Part shown: positions 33,175 to 46,133 of the stretch, piece after piece
How positions within the stretch are numbered: position 1 is the stretch's first letter
Layout of the letters: every line of letters begins with the position of its first letter
Assembly (NCBI GenBank): GCA_001972305.1
Contig: BDDD01001806.1
Location: 145,142-209,141, forward strand
Length of the DNA stretch: 64,000 bases
Reading direction: 5' to 3'
Source of the DNA: Cephalotus follicularis
Lineage: Eukaryota; Streptophyta; Magnoliopsida; Oxalidales; Cephalotaceae
Notes under the pieces: generated by a model
Databases searched by the model: none
Seen by the model: the letters and a program-made list of their open reading frames with translations, nothing else
What the model was told of the DNA's origin: nothing
Program-made: the position numbers and the translations under genes

Positions 33175-34154
33175 TGTAATACCCTGTACCTGTTTTAGAG
33201 GATTATAAATTAAGGCCTTGTTTGGCATATGGAAAGGACTTAAGTGGGAATTGTGGTAAGTTATTTTAAACATGTGGACATGATTAGTTTGGATTATTAT
33301 ATGATATATGGATTAGCTTCTTGGAGAAGCTTTGTGTTTTTCCCAAGGTGATGATGATATGATGGGAGTTGGTAAGTGGGCTGGCAGTGCCTTCTTGGTT
33401 AGTGCAATTCGGCTTTGAGAGAGAGAAGTAAGAGAGAGATGGTTTCTACTTCTTCTTCTTTCCTCTTCTTCTGTGAGTGTTTTGGTTGCCCTCCTTTGCT
33501 TTTGAGCTGTGAAGGTGAGCTCTCCTCTTCCCCGGTTTGTGTTGTATGGTGGCACGTTGTGCTGGAGTCGAAGAGAAGGATGATAGCCTGGTTTGGCTGA
33601 TTGTGTTTTCTGTTCATGCATGTGTTATGTCTTCTTCTCGATCTGATATGTGTTAGTTTGCAGACGAGGAACCTGTTGCTACGACAAAGCATTTTGGGGT
33701 TAGTCCACGGTAGCTTGAGGCGATTTGGGAGTGGGACATTCTCCTCTTTCTTTTACTTGATATTTCATGTGCCTGTTGTTATCCTCTGGTTGAACGTTTT
33801 CTGTGGGATTTGGTTCCCTGTTACTCTTGTTTGTGTTGTAATCATGTTCTTGGCAGAGCTTGAGAGCTCGGATGGTTCTTGGGTTGAACGTATGTTGTCC
33901 CTCTGACAGTTGTTGTTTGCGTCAGACGATCTTTTTTATTCCTGGTTCCTCTGATATGTGGGATGCACTGGGATATGTGGACATGATGCATGGGTTACGG
34001 TCGGTGGTAAAGGGTACATCCGAGGATCAACTCCCCTTAGTATTCTCATTGTCTATGATGGGATGCTATGCAGGATCTGCCCCTGGGTTCCAGACCTGGA
34101 TCTGCGGTGTACTATTGTCTATGATGGTATGTTGAGTGTGAGTGCATGGGTGTC
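33175..34154 (+). repeat. B 3' LTR, first part
   Basis: It matches 28984-29955 of the 5' LTR with scattered substitutions and ends at the GTGTC duplication where E inserted. Confidence 0.92.
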
Positions 34155-35600
34155 TGTTCACGTAAAAAGAATGATGTTTTAAAATTTATAGCCACAAGTG
34201 CACGGATCATGCAGTAACGAATCGAATGCAGGGAAACGTTAAACTAGTTGTGATTTATCCAACCTAGGCGAAGTATGCGAAATCAAGGTTTAATTATGAA
34301 AACTACTCCTAATTATGCAAAATAAATAATCAAAACAGGAAATTAATACTTCGATAGTTAACAATACTGAATTCGAAATACAAAGAAATAAAGCATGCAA
34401 TTTTAAAATGAATCAAAACAATGAATAAAAGTGAAGAAAATATATAATTAAGAAGCGGTTTAAGGGTATAGAAACTCACCGTAGATTGTATTGAACAATT
34501 CCATTTAATTGAATGATCATACCTTGATAACCAGCGGCAGCTAGGTCGATACGAAGTGCAACGGTGATGACAAGACGTATGAGTAGACATGCTAGGTCTA
34601 TACGAAGTACGACAACTGCGGAAAGACGTATGAGTAGACATGCTAGGTCTATACGAAATGTGTTCGTTGTGACAAATCATATGGGTAGACTCCGTTGATT
34701 GAATTAAGCACCATTTATTCACCAACTTTCAGCTTCACCGACAAGATGTTTGTGGATTTTATTCAGACAGACAAAGTGTGTGCGAGGCAGAAATATTTGA
34801 AGAACAAATCAAATATTTGAAGAACAAATCAAATATTCAAGGATTTTTATTGATGGAATTGAAACAATAACAATCTCGGCTTTGTTCTTCCCTAATACCT
34901 TGAAGAGTTTAGCTACTAAACATTGCAAAATAAACTAAAATTGACAAAGAAGAAAATAGGGTTTCTACCAGCCTCTCCTGAATTTGGCCGGCCTTGTATT
35001 GTTTTATACTACAAAACTGATCAAAAACGGAAATAAATCATTCCTAGTTACAAAATCTGGCAAAAAATCTAACTTTCTATTTCTGCTGCAGAAGAATACG
35101 TCGACGCCTTTAGTTGAAGGTCGACGTGTTTTGTAAAAAATTGTCGTTTGCTTGAGATGCGCGTAATGGACATCGATCCCTATGATGAATGACGTCGATG
35201 CGTTTTGATCCAAAATCTACAGGTCGAATTTGCACAAAGACGTCGATCCGTTTGATGAAAGATATCGATGTCTTTCTCATAGCATTTGAAGGTAGGTTGC
35301 AATCCCAAAAAGGACATCGATCCGCAACAAAAGGCATCGATGTGTTCACTACAAACCCAGAAAAGACATCGATCCCTATGAAAGACATCTACGCTTTTTA
35401 CTCTGTTACTGCAAAATTTGTCAATTCTTCAATCCTTACACTTTCATGCTCTAATTTGCACAACTTTGGGTAATATTCATGCACTTTGTTCCTTTTGCTC
35501 TTGTACCTGAAAATCATCACAATGCAACCAAAGTAGTCCATTTCAAGCATAAAAATATCACAAATAAATCATTAAAAACAACACATTTTTATGCTAAATA
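34155..35600 (-). repeat. E 3' LTR
   Basis: 1446 bp. On the plus strand it starts TGTTCACG and ends ATGCTAAATA where the 5' copy has ATGCTAAACA, so the terminal TG of the element's 3' LTR is mutated. It has an extra copy of a unit of about 48 bp (GACGTATGAGTAGACATGC) and an extra copy of a 23-24 bp ATATTTGAAGAACAAATCAA unit relative to the 5' LTR. Confidence 0.92.
35095..35395. repeat. TCGA-motif cluster in E 3' LTR
   Basis: Repeated GACATCGATCC, GACGTCGATGCG, AAAGATATCGATGTCTTTC and GGTCGACGTG motifs. They resemble the motifs in the LTR of element C, a different lineage. Confidence 0.85.
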
Positions 35601-35617
35601 AATACCCCCATACTTAA
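35601..35617 (-). other. E polypurine tract
   Basis: The minus strand reads AAGTATGGGGGTATT directly before the 3' LTR. Confidence 0.88.
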
Positions 35618-35748
35618 ATCTTGCATTGTCCTCAATGTAATAGAAACAGACTAAAGAAACAACAATGCATGATCACACAAATATAAGAAACAATGCAATA
35701 AAATAAAGAACAAAGGGCTAGGGTTTACCGAATATCATCATGGAGGCT

Positions 35749-38700
35749 CATAAAGAGGCTCATGCAAGTCCATGGCCTCCTCCATCGTCGCAGCCGGAAT
35801 CTCTAAAAATTTCTTCAATCGTTGCCTACCTTGAACACATCTTCAGTACCTGGCTTACATATCTCAAAAACACCATGTGAAAAAATGTTTTTAACAATAT
35901 AAGGACCATCCCAACGAGACCTCAATTTTCCAGGAAACAAATGTAAACGTCAATTATATAAAAGAACCTTGTCTCCTACTTCAATATTTTTTCGCAAAAT
36001 CCGCGCATCATGAAAGGCCTTGGTCTTTTCTTTGGAAATCTTCGCATTGTCATATGCGTCATTTCGAATTTCTTCTAACTCAGATAATTGAAGAGCATGA
36101 TGACTACTCACAGCGGAACGATCAAAATTAAATTGCTTAATAGCCCAAAAGGCTCGATGTTCTAACTCCACAGGAAGATGACAAGCTTTACCATACACGA
36201 GACGGTAAGGAGATTGACCAAGGTCAGTCTTGAAAGCGGTTCGATAAGCCCATAAAGCATCCACAAGTCCCGTGGACCAATCCTTTCTATTGGGGTTGAC
36301 TGTTTTTTACAGAATTTGCTTTATTTGGCGATTAGATACCTCAACTTGCCCACTGGTTTGGGGATGATATGGTGTGGCGAGCTTGTGAGTGATCCCATAT
36401 CTTTTCATAAGGGCTTCAAAAGAACGATTGCAAAAATGAGTACCTCTATCACTGATAATGGCACGTGGTGTGCCAAAACAAGAAAAAATATGTCCCTTGA
36501 GAAATTTAACAACAACGGAGTTGTCATTGGTTCGACAAGGAATCGCCTCTATCCACTTTGAAACATAATCAACAGCCAGAAGGATGTATAAATTCCCGAA
36601 TGAATTGGGAAACGGACCCATAAAATCAATACCCCAAACATCAGAGATCTCAACCGTCAAAATCGGTATCAAAGGCATCATATTTCGTTTGGTCACACGA
36701 CCTAAAGCTTGACACGAGGCATAAGCCCTACAGTACTGAAATGCATCTTTAAAAATAGTCGGCCAATAAAAACCACATTGTAAAACCTTAGCCGCTGTCT
36801 TGGTCGGGCCGAAATGACCACCACATGCCTGATCATGATAAAAAGACAGAACTGAGTGATGCTCATGATCAGGAACACATCGTCGCAAAATTAAATCCGG
36901 ACATGCTTTAAAAAGATAAGGATCATACAAAAAAAATGTTTTGCTTGCGACAAAAACCTATGCTTAACTTGAGCAGACCATTCTGAGGGTACACTTCCCG
37001 TAACAAGATAATTCACTATGTCCGCATACCATGGTTCGCTCTCAATGCGCATAATTTGCTCATCAGGAAAACTTTCATTAACCGGACCGTGGACCTCGGG
37101 TGTATTGGAAAGTCATGATAAATGGTCTGCTACCAAATTCTCAGTTCCTTTCTTGTCTCGAATTTCAACGTCAAATTCTTGAAGGAGCAAAACCCACCAG
37201 ATAAGACGTGCTTTTGCATCCTTTTTACTCATGAGATGCCGAATCGCAGCATGATCTGTATACACGATGACATGTGATCCTAAAAGATATGAACGAAATT
37301 TCTCAAGTGCAAAGACCACAGCTAAGAATTCCTTCTCCGTGGTCGTGTAATTCAATTGCGCATCGGAAAGGGTCCTACTTGCATAATAAATGACGTGAGG
37401 CATTTTATTCATTCTTTGGCCGATAACAGCTCCAATGGTACTATCGGAAGCATCACACGTGATTTCAAAACGCTCAGTCCAAATTGGTGCCTGAATGATA
37501 GGAGCGGAAGTGAGATCCTTCTTTAAGCGGTGAAATGCTACAAGGCACTCGTCAAAGAAAACAAAATCTTGATCTTTTGCTAGGAGCGAAGTCAAGGGGC
37601 GTGCTACCCTGCTAAAATCCTTGATGAACCTTCGATAAAAACCAGCATGTCCGAGGAATGGTCGGATATCTTTCACATTAAGAGGTACAGGCAAATGCTT
37701 GATGACTTCTAGTTTCAATTTATCTACTTGAATTCCTTCTTTTGACACTACATGTCCAAGAACGATCCCCTTCTTCACCATGAAATTGCATTTTTCCCAA
37801 TTAAGCACCAAATTCTTCTCTCGACTTCTTTTGAGTACTAATTTTAGATGATGAATGCATTGAGAAAATGAGGAACCATGCACAGAAAATTCATCCATAA
37901 ATACTTCAAGAAAGTCTTCCACCATGTCAGAGAAAATACTCATCATGCACCTTTGGAAGGTAGCGGGAGCATTGCAAAGGCCAAACGGCATGCGTCGGTA
38001 AGCAAATGTTCCGAAAGGGCATGTGAACTTGGTTTTCTCTTGATCTTGCAGAGCGATGGAAATTTGATTGTATCCGAAGTACTCATCGAGAAAACAATAA
38101 TACTCATGACCAGCTAACCTATCTATCATTTGATCGATAAACGGAAGTGGAAAATGATCCTTCCAGGTGGCTGTATTCAACTTTCGGTAGTCAATGCACA
38201 CCCTCCATCTAGTTTGGATTTTGTAGGAAGTAAGTCATCGGTGGAGGATTGCACTACTGTTACTCCGGATTTCTTTGGGACAACGTGGACTGGACTCACC
38301 CATTGACTATCCAAAATGGGATAAATCATCCCATTGTCCAGCCACTTCAGGATTTCTTTTTGTATGGCCTCTTTCATTAAAGGATTTTCTCTTCTTTGAG
38401 GTTCTCTAGAAGGTTTGGATCCTTCGATGAGATTTATGCGATGCTCGCAAATAGAAGGGCTAATTCCTTTGATGTCAGCCATCGTCCAACCAATTGCCTC
38501 TTTATTTTCTTTGAGTAGGTCAATCACCTCATCTTCCTGATTGGGAGTAAGATCAGATGAAATGATAACAGGAAGAGTTTGGTTTTCACCGAGAAATGAG
38601 TATTTCAATGTAGAGGGCAATTCTTTGAGTTCAAGTTTAGGAGGCTCCTCAATTGATGGTTTAGGTAAGGATGTGGACAATGGGCCTACTGGCTCTAATG

Positions 38701-39261
38701 GCTGCATACTAAATGCATCAACAAAGTCACCTCCATTGACATCCTCTAAATCCTGCATGCATTTATTAAAATGTCCATCAAAATCAATGTCAAAGTGTGT
38801 ATCTATGTAATTGGGAAATGCATGGATTGCGTTCAATTCATCAAAATCGCCGGAATGCTTACCCAACCGGAAAACATTAAAATCCACGGACGTATTTCCG
38901 AAGCTTAATTTCATCAGACCATTTCGACAATTGATTAACGCATTACTTGTTGCTAGGAAAGGTCTACCAAGGATAACTGGAATTTGATCATTTAAGTTTA
39001 CAACAGGCTGGGTGTCTAAGACGACGAAGTCGACCCGAAAGAAAAACTCTCCCACCTTTTTCAACACATCCTCGATTTTCTCTCGCGGCACCTTCACAGA
39101 CCTATCCGCTAATTGCAATGTCATCATGATTGGTCTTAACTCTCCTAGTCCAAGCTTCTCATAAACCAATGATGGCAACAAATTCACACTTGCTCCTAAA
39201 TCAAGCAAGGCATGCTCAATTTTTGTGTTTCCAATAACGCAAGAGATTGTCAGGCAGCCAG
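35749..39261 (-). pseudogene. E pol: protease, RT, RNase H, integrase
   Basis: Protease starts at the C insertion site; ALLDLGASVNLLPS near 39205 and PVILGRPFLATSNA near 38960 are intact. RT: WLDNGMIYPI near 38340, a frameshift near 38200, [14 protein letters not shown], then catalytic box FMDEFSVHG near 37905, where the second aspartate of the xxDD motif is Glu. RNase [46 protein letters not shown] stop lies near 37113. Integrase: [10 protein letters not shown], the catalytic residues in [18 protein letters not shown] and [11 protein letters not shown]; a stop and frame change near 36307-36264; the C-terminus reaches about 35749. Enzymatically dead RT is likely because of the Asp-to-Glu change. 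Confidence 0.92.
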
Positions 39262-41557
39262 TGTCACACCCCGTCTTTCCACAACATAAAAGTGGTAAAG
39301 CAATCAACATAAAATAATCCAACTCGTGCGAAAATACCAATAATTTAAAACCCTCAATAGCGGAAGCAGTTAACTTAACGAGCCGAACATAAAAACACAT
39401 CAAGCATCCCATACTACGTGATGTTCGATAAACCAAACACAACAGGTGATCGCTCAAAACGGAGCGTGAAACAATACATCGGTATGAAATAACAAGATAT
39501 CAATTATTACAAAATCCAAATAACATGATCAGTGTTCAATAACCAGAATACATAAAGAGAATATCCGAGCCTTCTCTTTAAGTCTCCGTGCATGCTCCAT
39601 ATCAAGACTACTCCATCAATCTGTTACAGTAGGGGTTAGCCTTTGTCCTCACTCGGCTAAGTGAACAAATCCATAAATACAGTTCGAGTCATAAGATAAA
39701 GAGTATCATGAATGAATGCATAAAGATGAGCCATGACATGTATTTTGTCAACAGTATACCTTTGTATATAAAAAATATATGCATGCTCACAGTACAGGTA
39801 TAACTCATAAGTTATATCAACACAGGCAGTGAATTTGTTCCCAAAAAGGAACCAGACAAACAGTCGTCATGACCGTCGCCACCTCCTGGCCCCAACGTCA
39901 TGCACTCTTGCTTTAACCCAAACGGTTTTGGAGCAAGTCCTCAGTAAGTTGTTTAGTATGGCAACTAAACCAACAACAGGTTACCAGCACAGTGGCTAAG
40001 TAATCAACAGGTTATTAGCTCGGCGGCTAATAATCAACAGGTTATTAGCACGATGGCCAATAATGAACAAGCACAAGCATTTCACAGTACAGGTCAAGCA
40101 ATTATATATAATTACTTGATCAAATATATTTATGTAAAATATACTTTTCCGTTCACAGGTTGTAATAAGCCGATAACTTAAAACAATACATTTCTCTGTC
40201 ATTGGAATTACTTCCCCAATCATTTTGAAAACATATCCATTTTTGCAAATACTTCGGTTTCATAATCAAACCCTTTAAAACATTTCTCAGTCATTGGAAA
40301 TACTTCCCCAGTCATTTTGAAAATATATAAGTTCATGTAATGACAATTATACATTTTCGTACAAAATGATTATTCAATCATGCAAGCTTTTCAAAATGGT
40401 TATCACTTTTAGGAAAGCAACCATAATGCAAAACACAGTAACAATGCAACCATATGCTCAGAATGCATCTATGTCCATTTCTAGAGTCGATTCGGGTCTA
40501 ATGGTTCTCATTTGTGCGAAATTCTACTGTCCAGGAGGAAAGACGTCGATGTCATTCCCTAAGGCGACGATGTCTTTTAGCCCTAAGCGTTAACCCTATG
40601 TACAAATGTTTCCAGGCGTATCAGGACCAAAGATGTCGATGTCTTCTACAAAGACGTCGATGTCTTTTTCATACCAGAAGACATCAGTTCGCAACCATGA
40701 TTCTAGAGGGCAGGATCCAACCTTTTAATCCCCTTTTACAACAGTTCCCACTCCATAAACGTTTAAGGTATGTTACTGGTTAATGGTTACACAACCATAA
40801 CATCAATCCGAAACCAAACAGGTGATTCCAAGTGGCTAAAATGGCCATCAAACGAACATCACAGTTCTATAGTTTCCCAGAAAAGGAGTCGATGTCTTTA
40901 TAAAAGACGTCGATGTCTTTTCATCACAGAACGTGTTTTCCACTTTTTAAACACACCAAGCCATTTCCAAATCAATCATTTTCACATGCAATACACGTAT
41001 TCATGTAATCATACATGCATAATAATCTCAGTGCATCACAGTAACATTTCAACAAGTCCAGAATCACAATCCAGTCAATAACATGCAAATCATCATGCTA
41101 TTATTAACTTAGAAATCAAAATGCACATATAAACCCATTCACTTCCCCTACCTTATTGTTCCAAGTTAGGAACCAGAAAGTCCACCTCTTTAAGTATCCA
41201 ACAGGTCACAGAAGCCTCTCTAGGTCCGTCCCGTAGCTGCACCAGTGGTTCCAAGGTCCAAGCTCCAAGCTTCAAGCTCAACAATGGCACACACACACTC
41301 ACTGTTTTCTTCTGGTGTCATAAAACGAGAGAGATAGGTGGGGAGGGTTATTTTTATGCAGATTCCTCCCACCTAACACACTTATTCTGTCATTTAACAG
41401 CCACTCCCGAGATCTCTCACACTTTCTCTCCTTCTACATATTCTTTTATCTTCCTCTCACTTTCTTATGCAGATTGCATGTGAGGGTGGTAATCCTCTGC
41501 AGGTTCCATGTGAGGTTAGGTTTTTAGTGCTCCAGGTCAGTACACAGACATGCTCAA
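39262..41557 (-). repeat. C 3' LTR, missing its first 421 bp
   Basis: It aligns with 43414-45707. On the minus strand the pol frame (GPFEIL) runs directly into LTR sequence at 41558/41557, so the pol end, polypurine tract and start of U3 are absent. The palindrome cluster is at about 40540-40920. Confidence 0.93.
40540..40920. repeat. GACGTCGATGTCTT motif cluster in C 3' LTR
   Basis: Five or six copies, for example AAGACGTCGATGTC near 40541, AAAGACGTCGATGTCTTT near 40659 and AAAGACGTCGATGTCTTT near 40903. The arms AAAGAC and GTCTTT are inverted repeats around a TCGA centre. Confidence 0.9.
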
Positions 41558-43333
41558 CAAAATCTCAAAAGGACCAATGTAGCGAGGAGCTAATTTGCCC
41601 TTCCTCCCAAACCGTTGCACGCCTTTCCACAGTGATACTTTCAGGAACACGTGATCACCCACGCTAAAGACCAGAGGTCTTCTCTTCGCACTGTCAGTGT
41701 AGCTCTTCTGCCGACTCTGAGCAGCAAGCAGCTTCTTCTTGATCGTCCTGATCTTTTCTGAAGTTTCCTCCACTAGTTTTGTCCCGAGTAAAGGTCGCTC
41801 CCCGACCTCCTCCCAACACACAGGGGATCTGCACTTCCTCCCATACAACGCCTCAAACGGTGCCATGCCGAAACTGGAATGATAGCTGTTGTTGTAAGAA
41901 AACTCTATCAGAGGAATATGATCCTCCCAGGTACCAGCAAAATCAATAACGCAAGCCCGTAGCATATCCTCCAAGGTCTGGATGGTACGCTCGGACTGCC
42001 CATCGGTCTGAGGGTGGAAGGCAGTACTCAAATTCAGCTTCGTCCCGAAAGCTGACTGAAACCTCTTCCAAAAGTTGGAAGTGAAGATAGCGTCCCTATC
42101 ACATACGATGCTGACTGGAACCCCGTGCAGTCTCACTATCTCCTTCACATACAGCCGAGCCAGCTTGCTCGTAGAATCAGTAACATGTGTCGGCAAAAAG
42201 TGCGCTGATTTGGTGAGTCTATCCACGATGACCCACACAGCATTATGACGGTTCCAAGTCAGAGGAAAACCTGAAACAAAATCCATCGTAACATGTTCCC
42301 ACTTCCACTCTGGAATGGGCAAGGGTTGCAGCAACCCTGCCGGTCTCTGATGCTCAGCCTTAGCTATCTAGCAAGTCCAACACTTCGCCACATACTCGGC
42401 GATCTCCCGCTTCATGCCGGGCCACCAATAAGACTTCTTCATGTCTTGATACATCTTCGTGCTACCCGGATGAACACTGTACATAGATTTATGGGCTCCG
42501 TGAAGTAACCTACTCTTCAATTCTGGTTCATTCGGAAGACATACTCGTCCCCGATATCTCATAATACCATCATCATGCACTCTAAAATCAGACTCTGAAT
42601 CCAGATTCTCTCGAATCCGTTGTAGATCGGGGTCATGCGGTTGTGCCTCTTTGATGCGATGTAGTAATACTGGTTCTACCCGCATGTCTGCAAGAAAGAT
42701 CCCCGGTGACTGATTGAATGGAGACCATTCTCGGAAGTCTTCCAACATCTTCCATTGCGATACCATGGTGCTAGCGATCATAGCCTTGTGGCTCAAGGCA
42801 TCAGCGACTACATTCGCTTTCCCAGGGTGGTACTGGATACTGTAGTCATAATCATTAAAGAACTCCACCCACCTACGCTGTCTCATGTTCAGTGTGTCTT
42901 GACAGAATAGATACCCCAAGCTTTTATGATCGGTGAAGATCTCAAACTGTGCCCCGTAATGATAGTGTCTCCACTTCTGAAGGGCAAAGATAATAGCTGC
43001 AAGCTCAAGGTCGTGAGTCGGGTAGTTATCCTCATACGGTTTGAGTTTCCTCGAGGCATATGCAATCACTCTGCCTCGCTGCATCAATACACATCCCAAA
43101 CCCTTTCCCGATGCGTCACTATAAACCGCGAAACCTTCATTACCCTCAGGTAATGCCAAGATAGGAGCGGAAACCAACCGATCCTTTAGTTCACGAAAAC
43201 TAGCCTCGCAATCATCATCCCAGACGAACAGGGTCTTCTTCTGGGTCAGTCTTGTCAAAGGTACAGCTATTCTCCCTACCACGCGTTCTCCTTCGGTCCA
43301 TATGTTCCTATAAGAAGGACGATGGTTAGTCAC
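41558..43333 (-). pseudogene. C pol remnant: RNase H and integrase only
   Basis: The frame opens at an ATG in the leader (43333) and enters RNase H ([37 protein letters not shown]) and integrase ([15 protein letters not shown]), with a TAG at 42368 after the zinc-finger cysteine. It continues open from 42334 with TMDFVSGFP, VCDRDAIFT and [10 protein letters not shown], so the three catalytic residues are present. It ends at GPFEIL, fused to the LTR. Gag, protease and RT are gone and only about 80 bp separate the LTR from this frame. Confidence 0.92.
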
Positions 43334-43397
43334 GACTTTAGGAAAACAATTTATTGATTGCCAAGGAAAATATCCTAGCTAAGCATATATGGAATAT

Positions 43398-43411
43398 GCT
43401 CTGATACCACC
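43398..43411 (-). other. C primer-binding site
   Basis: The minus strand reads GGTGGTATCAGAGC shortly after the 5' LTR end at 43414, a Met-tRNA type site. Confidence 0.9.
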
Positions 43412-43413
43412 TC

Positions 43414-46128
43414 TGTCACACCCCGTCTTTCCACAACATAAAAGTGGTAAAGCAATCAACATAAAATAATCCAACTCGTGCGAAAATACCGATAATTTAA
43501 AACCTTCAATAGCGGAAGCAATAACTTAACGAGCCGAATATAAAAACACATCACGCATCCCATACTACGTGATGCCCGATTATCCAAACACAACTGTTGA
43601 TCGCCCAAAACGGAGCGTGAAATAATACATCAGTGTGAATAACAAGATATCAATTATTACAAAATCCAAATAACATGATAAATGTTCAATAACCAAAATA
43701 CATAAAAGAGAATATCCAAGCCTTCTCTTTAAGTCTCCGTGCATGCTCCATATCAAGACTACTCCATCAATCTGTTACAGTAGGGGTTAGCCTTTGTCCT
43801 CACTCGGCTAAGTGAACAAATCCATAAATACAGTTCGAGTCATAAGATAAGGAATATCATGAATGAATGCATAATGATGATCCATGACATGTATTTTCTC
43901 AACAGTATACCTTTGTATATAAAAATATATGCATGCTCACAGTACAGGTATAACTCATAAGTTATATCAACACAGGCAGTAAATATGTTCCCAAAAAGGA
44001 ACCAGACAAACAGTCGTCATGACCGTCGCCACCTCCTGGCCCCAACGTCATGCACTCTTGCTTTAACCCAAACGGTTTTGGAGCAAGTCCTCAGTAAGTT
44101 GTTTAGTATGGCAACTAAACCAACAACAGGTTACCAGCACAGTGGCTAAGTAATCAACAGGTTATTAGCTCGGCGGCTAATAATCAACAGGTTATTAGCA
44201 CGATGGCCAATAATGAACAAGCACAAGCATTTCACAGTACAGGTCAAGCAATTATATATAATTACTTGATCAAATATATTTATGTAAAATATACTTTTCC
44301 GTTCACAGGTTGTAATAAGCCGATAACTTAAAACAATACATTTCTCTGTCATTGGAATTACTTCCCCAATCATTTTGAAAACATATCCATTTTTGCAAAT
44401 ACTTCGGTTTCATAATCAAACCCTTTAAAACATTTCTCAGTCATTGGAAATACTTCCCCAGTCATTTTGAAAATATATAAGTTCATGTAATGACAATTAT
44501 ACATTTTCGTACAAAATGATTATTCAATCATGCAAGCTTTTCAAAATGGTTATCACTTTTAGGAAAGCAACCATAATGCAAAACACTGTAACAATGCAAC
44601 CATATGCTCAGAATGCATCTATGTCCATTTCTAGAGTCGATTCGGGTCTAATGGTTCTCATTTGTGCGAAATTCTACTGTCCAGGAGGAAAGACGTCGAT
44701 GTCATTCCCTAAGGCGTCGATGTCTTTTAGCCCTAAGCGTTAACCCTATGTACAAATGTTTCCAGGCGTATCAGGACCAAAGACGTCGATGTCTTCTACA
44801 AAGACGTCGATGTCTTTTTCATACCAGAAGACATCAGTTCGCAACCATGATTCTAGAGGGCAGGATCCAACCTTTTAATCCCCTTTTACAACAGTTCCCA
44901 CTCCATAAACGTATAAGGTATGTTACTGGTTAATGGTTACACAACCATAACATCAATCCGAAACCAAACAGGTGATTCCAAGTGGCTAAAATGGCCATCA
45001 AACGAACATCACAGTTCTATAGTTTCCCAGAAAAGGAGTCGATGTCTTTATAAAAGACGTCGATGTCTTTTCATCACAGAACGTGTTTTCCACTTTTTAA
45101 ACACACCAAGCCATTTCCAAATCAATCATTTTCACATGCAATACACGTATTCATGTAATCATACATGCATAATAATCTCAGTGCATCACAGTAACATTTC
45201 AACAAGTCCAGAATCACAATCCAGTCAATAACATGCAACTCATCATGCTATTATTAACTTAGAAATCAAAATGCACATATAAACCCATTCACTTCCCCTA
45301 CCTTATTGTTCCAAGTTAGGAACCAGAAAGTCCACCTCTTTAAGTATCCAACAGGTCACAGCAGCCTCTCTAGGTCCGTCCCGTAGCTGCACCAGTGGTT
45401 CCAAGGTCCAAGCTCCAAGCTTCAAGCTCAACAATGGCACACACACACTCACTGTTTTCTTCTGGTGTCATAAAACGAGAGAGATAGGTGGGGAGGGTTA
45501 TTTTTATGCAGATTCCTCCCACCTAACACACTTATTCTGTCATTTAACAGCCACTCCCGAGATCTCTCACACTTTCTCTCCTTCTACATATTCTTTTATC
45601 TTCCTCTCACTTTCTTATGCAGATTGCATGTGAGGGTGGTAATCCTCTGCAGGTTCCATGTGAGGTTAGGTTTTTAGTGCTCCAGGTCAGTACACAGACA
45701 TGCTCAAAACGTCGAATCGCACTTGAAAAGGCATTAGGTAAGCCTCTAAACAAATCAACCTTGCATGTTGTTCTACCGACGAAGAACGTGCTGGCCATTC
45801 ACACAAAGGCATCGACGTCTTCCTTTAGACGTCGATGTCTTTTCCAGTTTGGTAAGAAGGTGTCGATGCTTTCTCCCAATGTCGACGTGCATGTCCCTTC
45901 TTCACGTGTACCCTGGATCCAATAGGAGTCGACGTCTTTCCAAAAGACGTCGATGTCTTTTTCCCAGAACGTTGCCGTTTCAACTTGACATACACATTCC
46001 AATTCCAAGTCCATAAGTAGGGTTTGTAAGCATCTTTTGAGTTCAAAACTCAACGTTCTCATTAAACCAAGTTTAACGATTACATCAAAAATGGAAATAT
46101 TACATTCAGGAAAATACCGAGCGTTACA
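43414..46128 (-). repeat. C 5' LTR (full length)
   Basis: 2715 bp, TGTCACACCCCG to GAGCGTTACA on the plus strand. Palindrome motifs at about 44690-45075, and a further set at about 45805-45960 (GACGTCGATGTCTTTTCC, AAAGACGTCGATGTCTTT) in the part missing from the 3' LTR. Confidence 0.93.
44690..45960. repeat. GACGTCGATGTCTT motif clusters in C 5' LTR
   Basis: Two clusters, 44690-45075 and 45805-45960, at least nine copies together. The second also has AGTCGACGTCTTTCC and TGTCGACGTGC variants. Confidence 0.88.
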
Positions 46129-46133
46129 GCCAG

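Larger units (their letters stand above)
39262..46128 (-). mobile_element. Element C: deleted Tekay-like chromovirus derivative
   Basis: Flanked by perfect duplication GCCAG (39257-39261 and 46129-46133), interrupting E between its gag and protease coding parts. 5' LTR 43414-46128 and truncated 3' LTR 39262-41557; the primer site TGGTATCAGAGC is at 43398-43409. Internal sequence is only RNase H and integrase, so gag, protease and RT are lost. The LTR pair is highly similar over 1.7 kb. Confidence 0.93.

Noticed and set aside
35601-35748. Env-like ORF of the Athila-like element
   Set aside because: Only about 150 bp separate the end of pol from the 3' LTR, with no reading frame of note.
38177-39457. 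Upstream extension of the E protease frame above 39261
   Set aside because: The first about 65 residues are translated from the LTR of C; the true continuation is at 46134.
45799-46128. Continuation of the E gag frame to 45799
   Set aside because: Past 46134 the frame runs into the LTR of element C; the apparent protein is chimeric.
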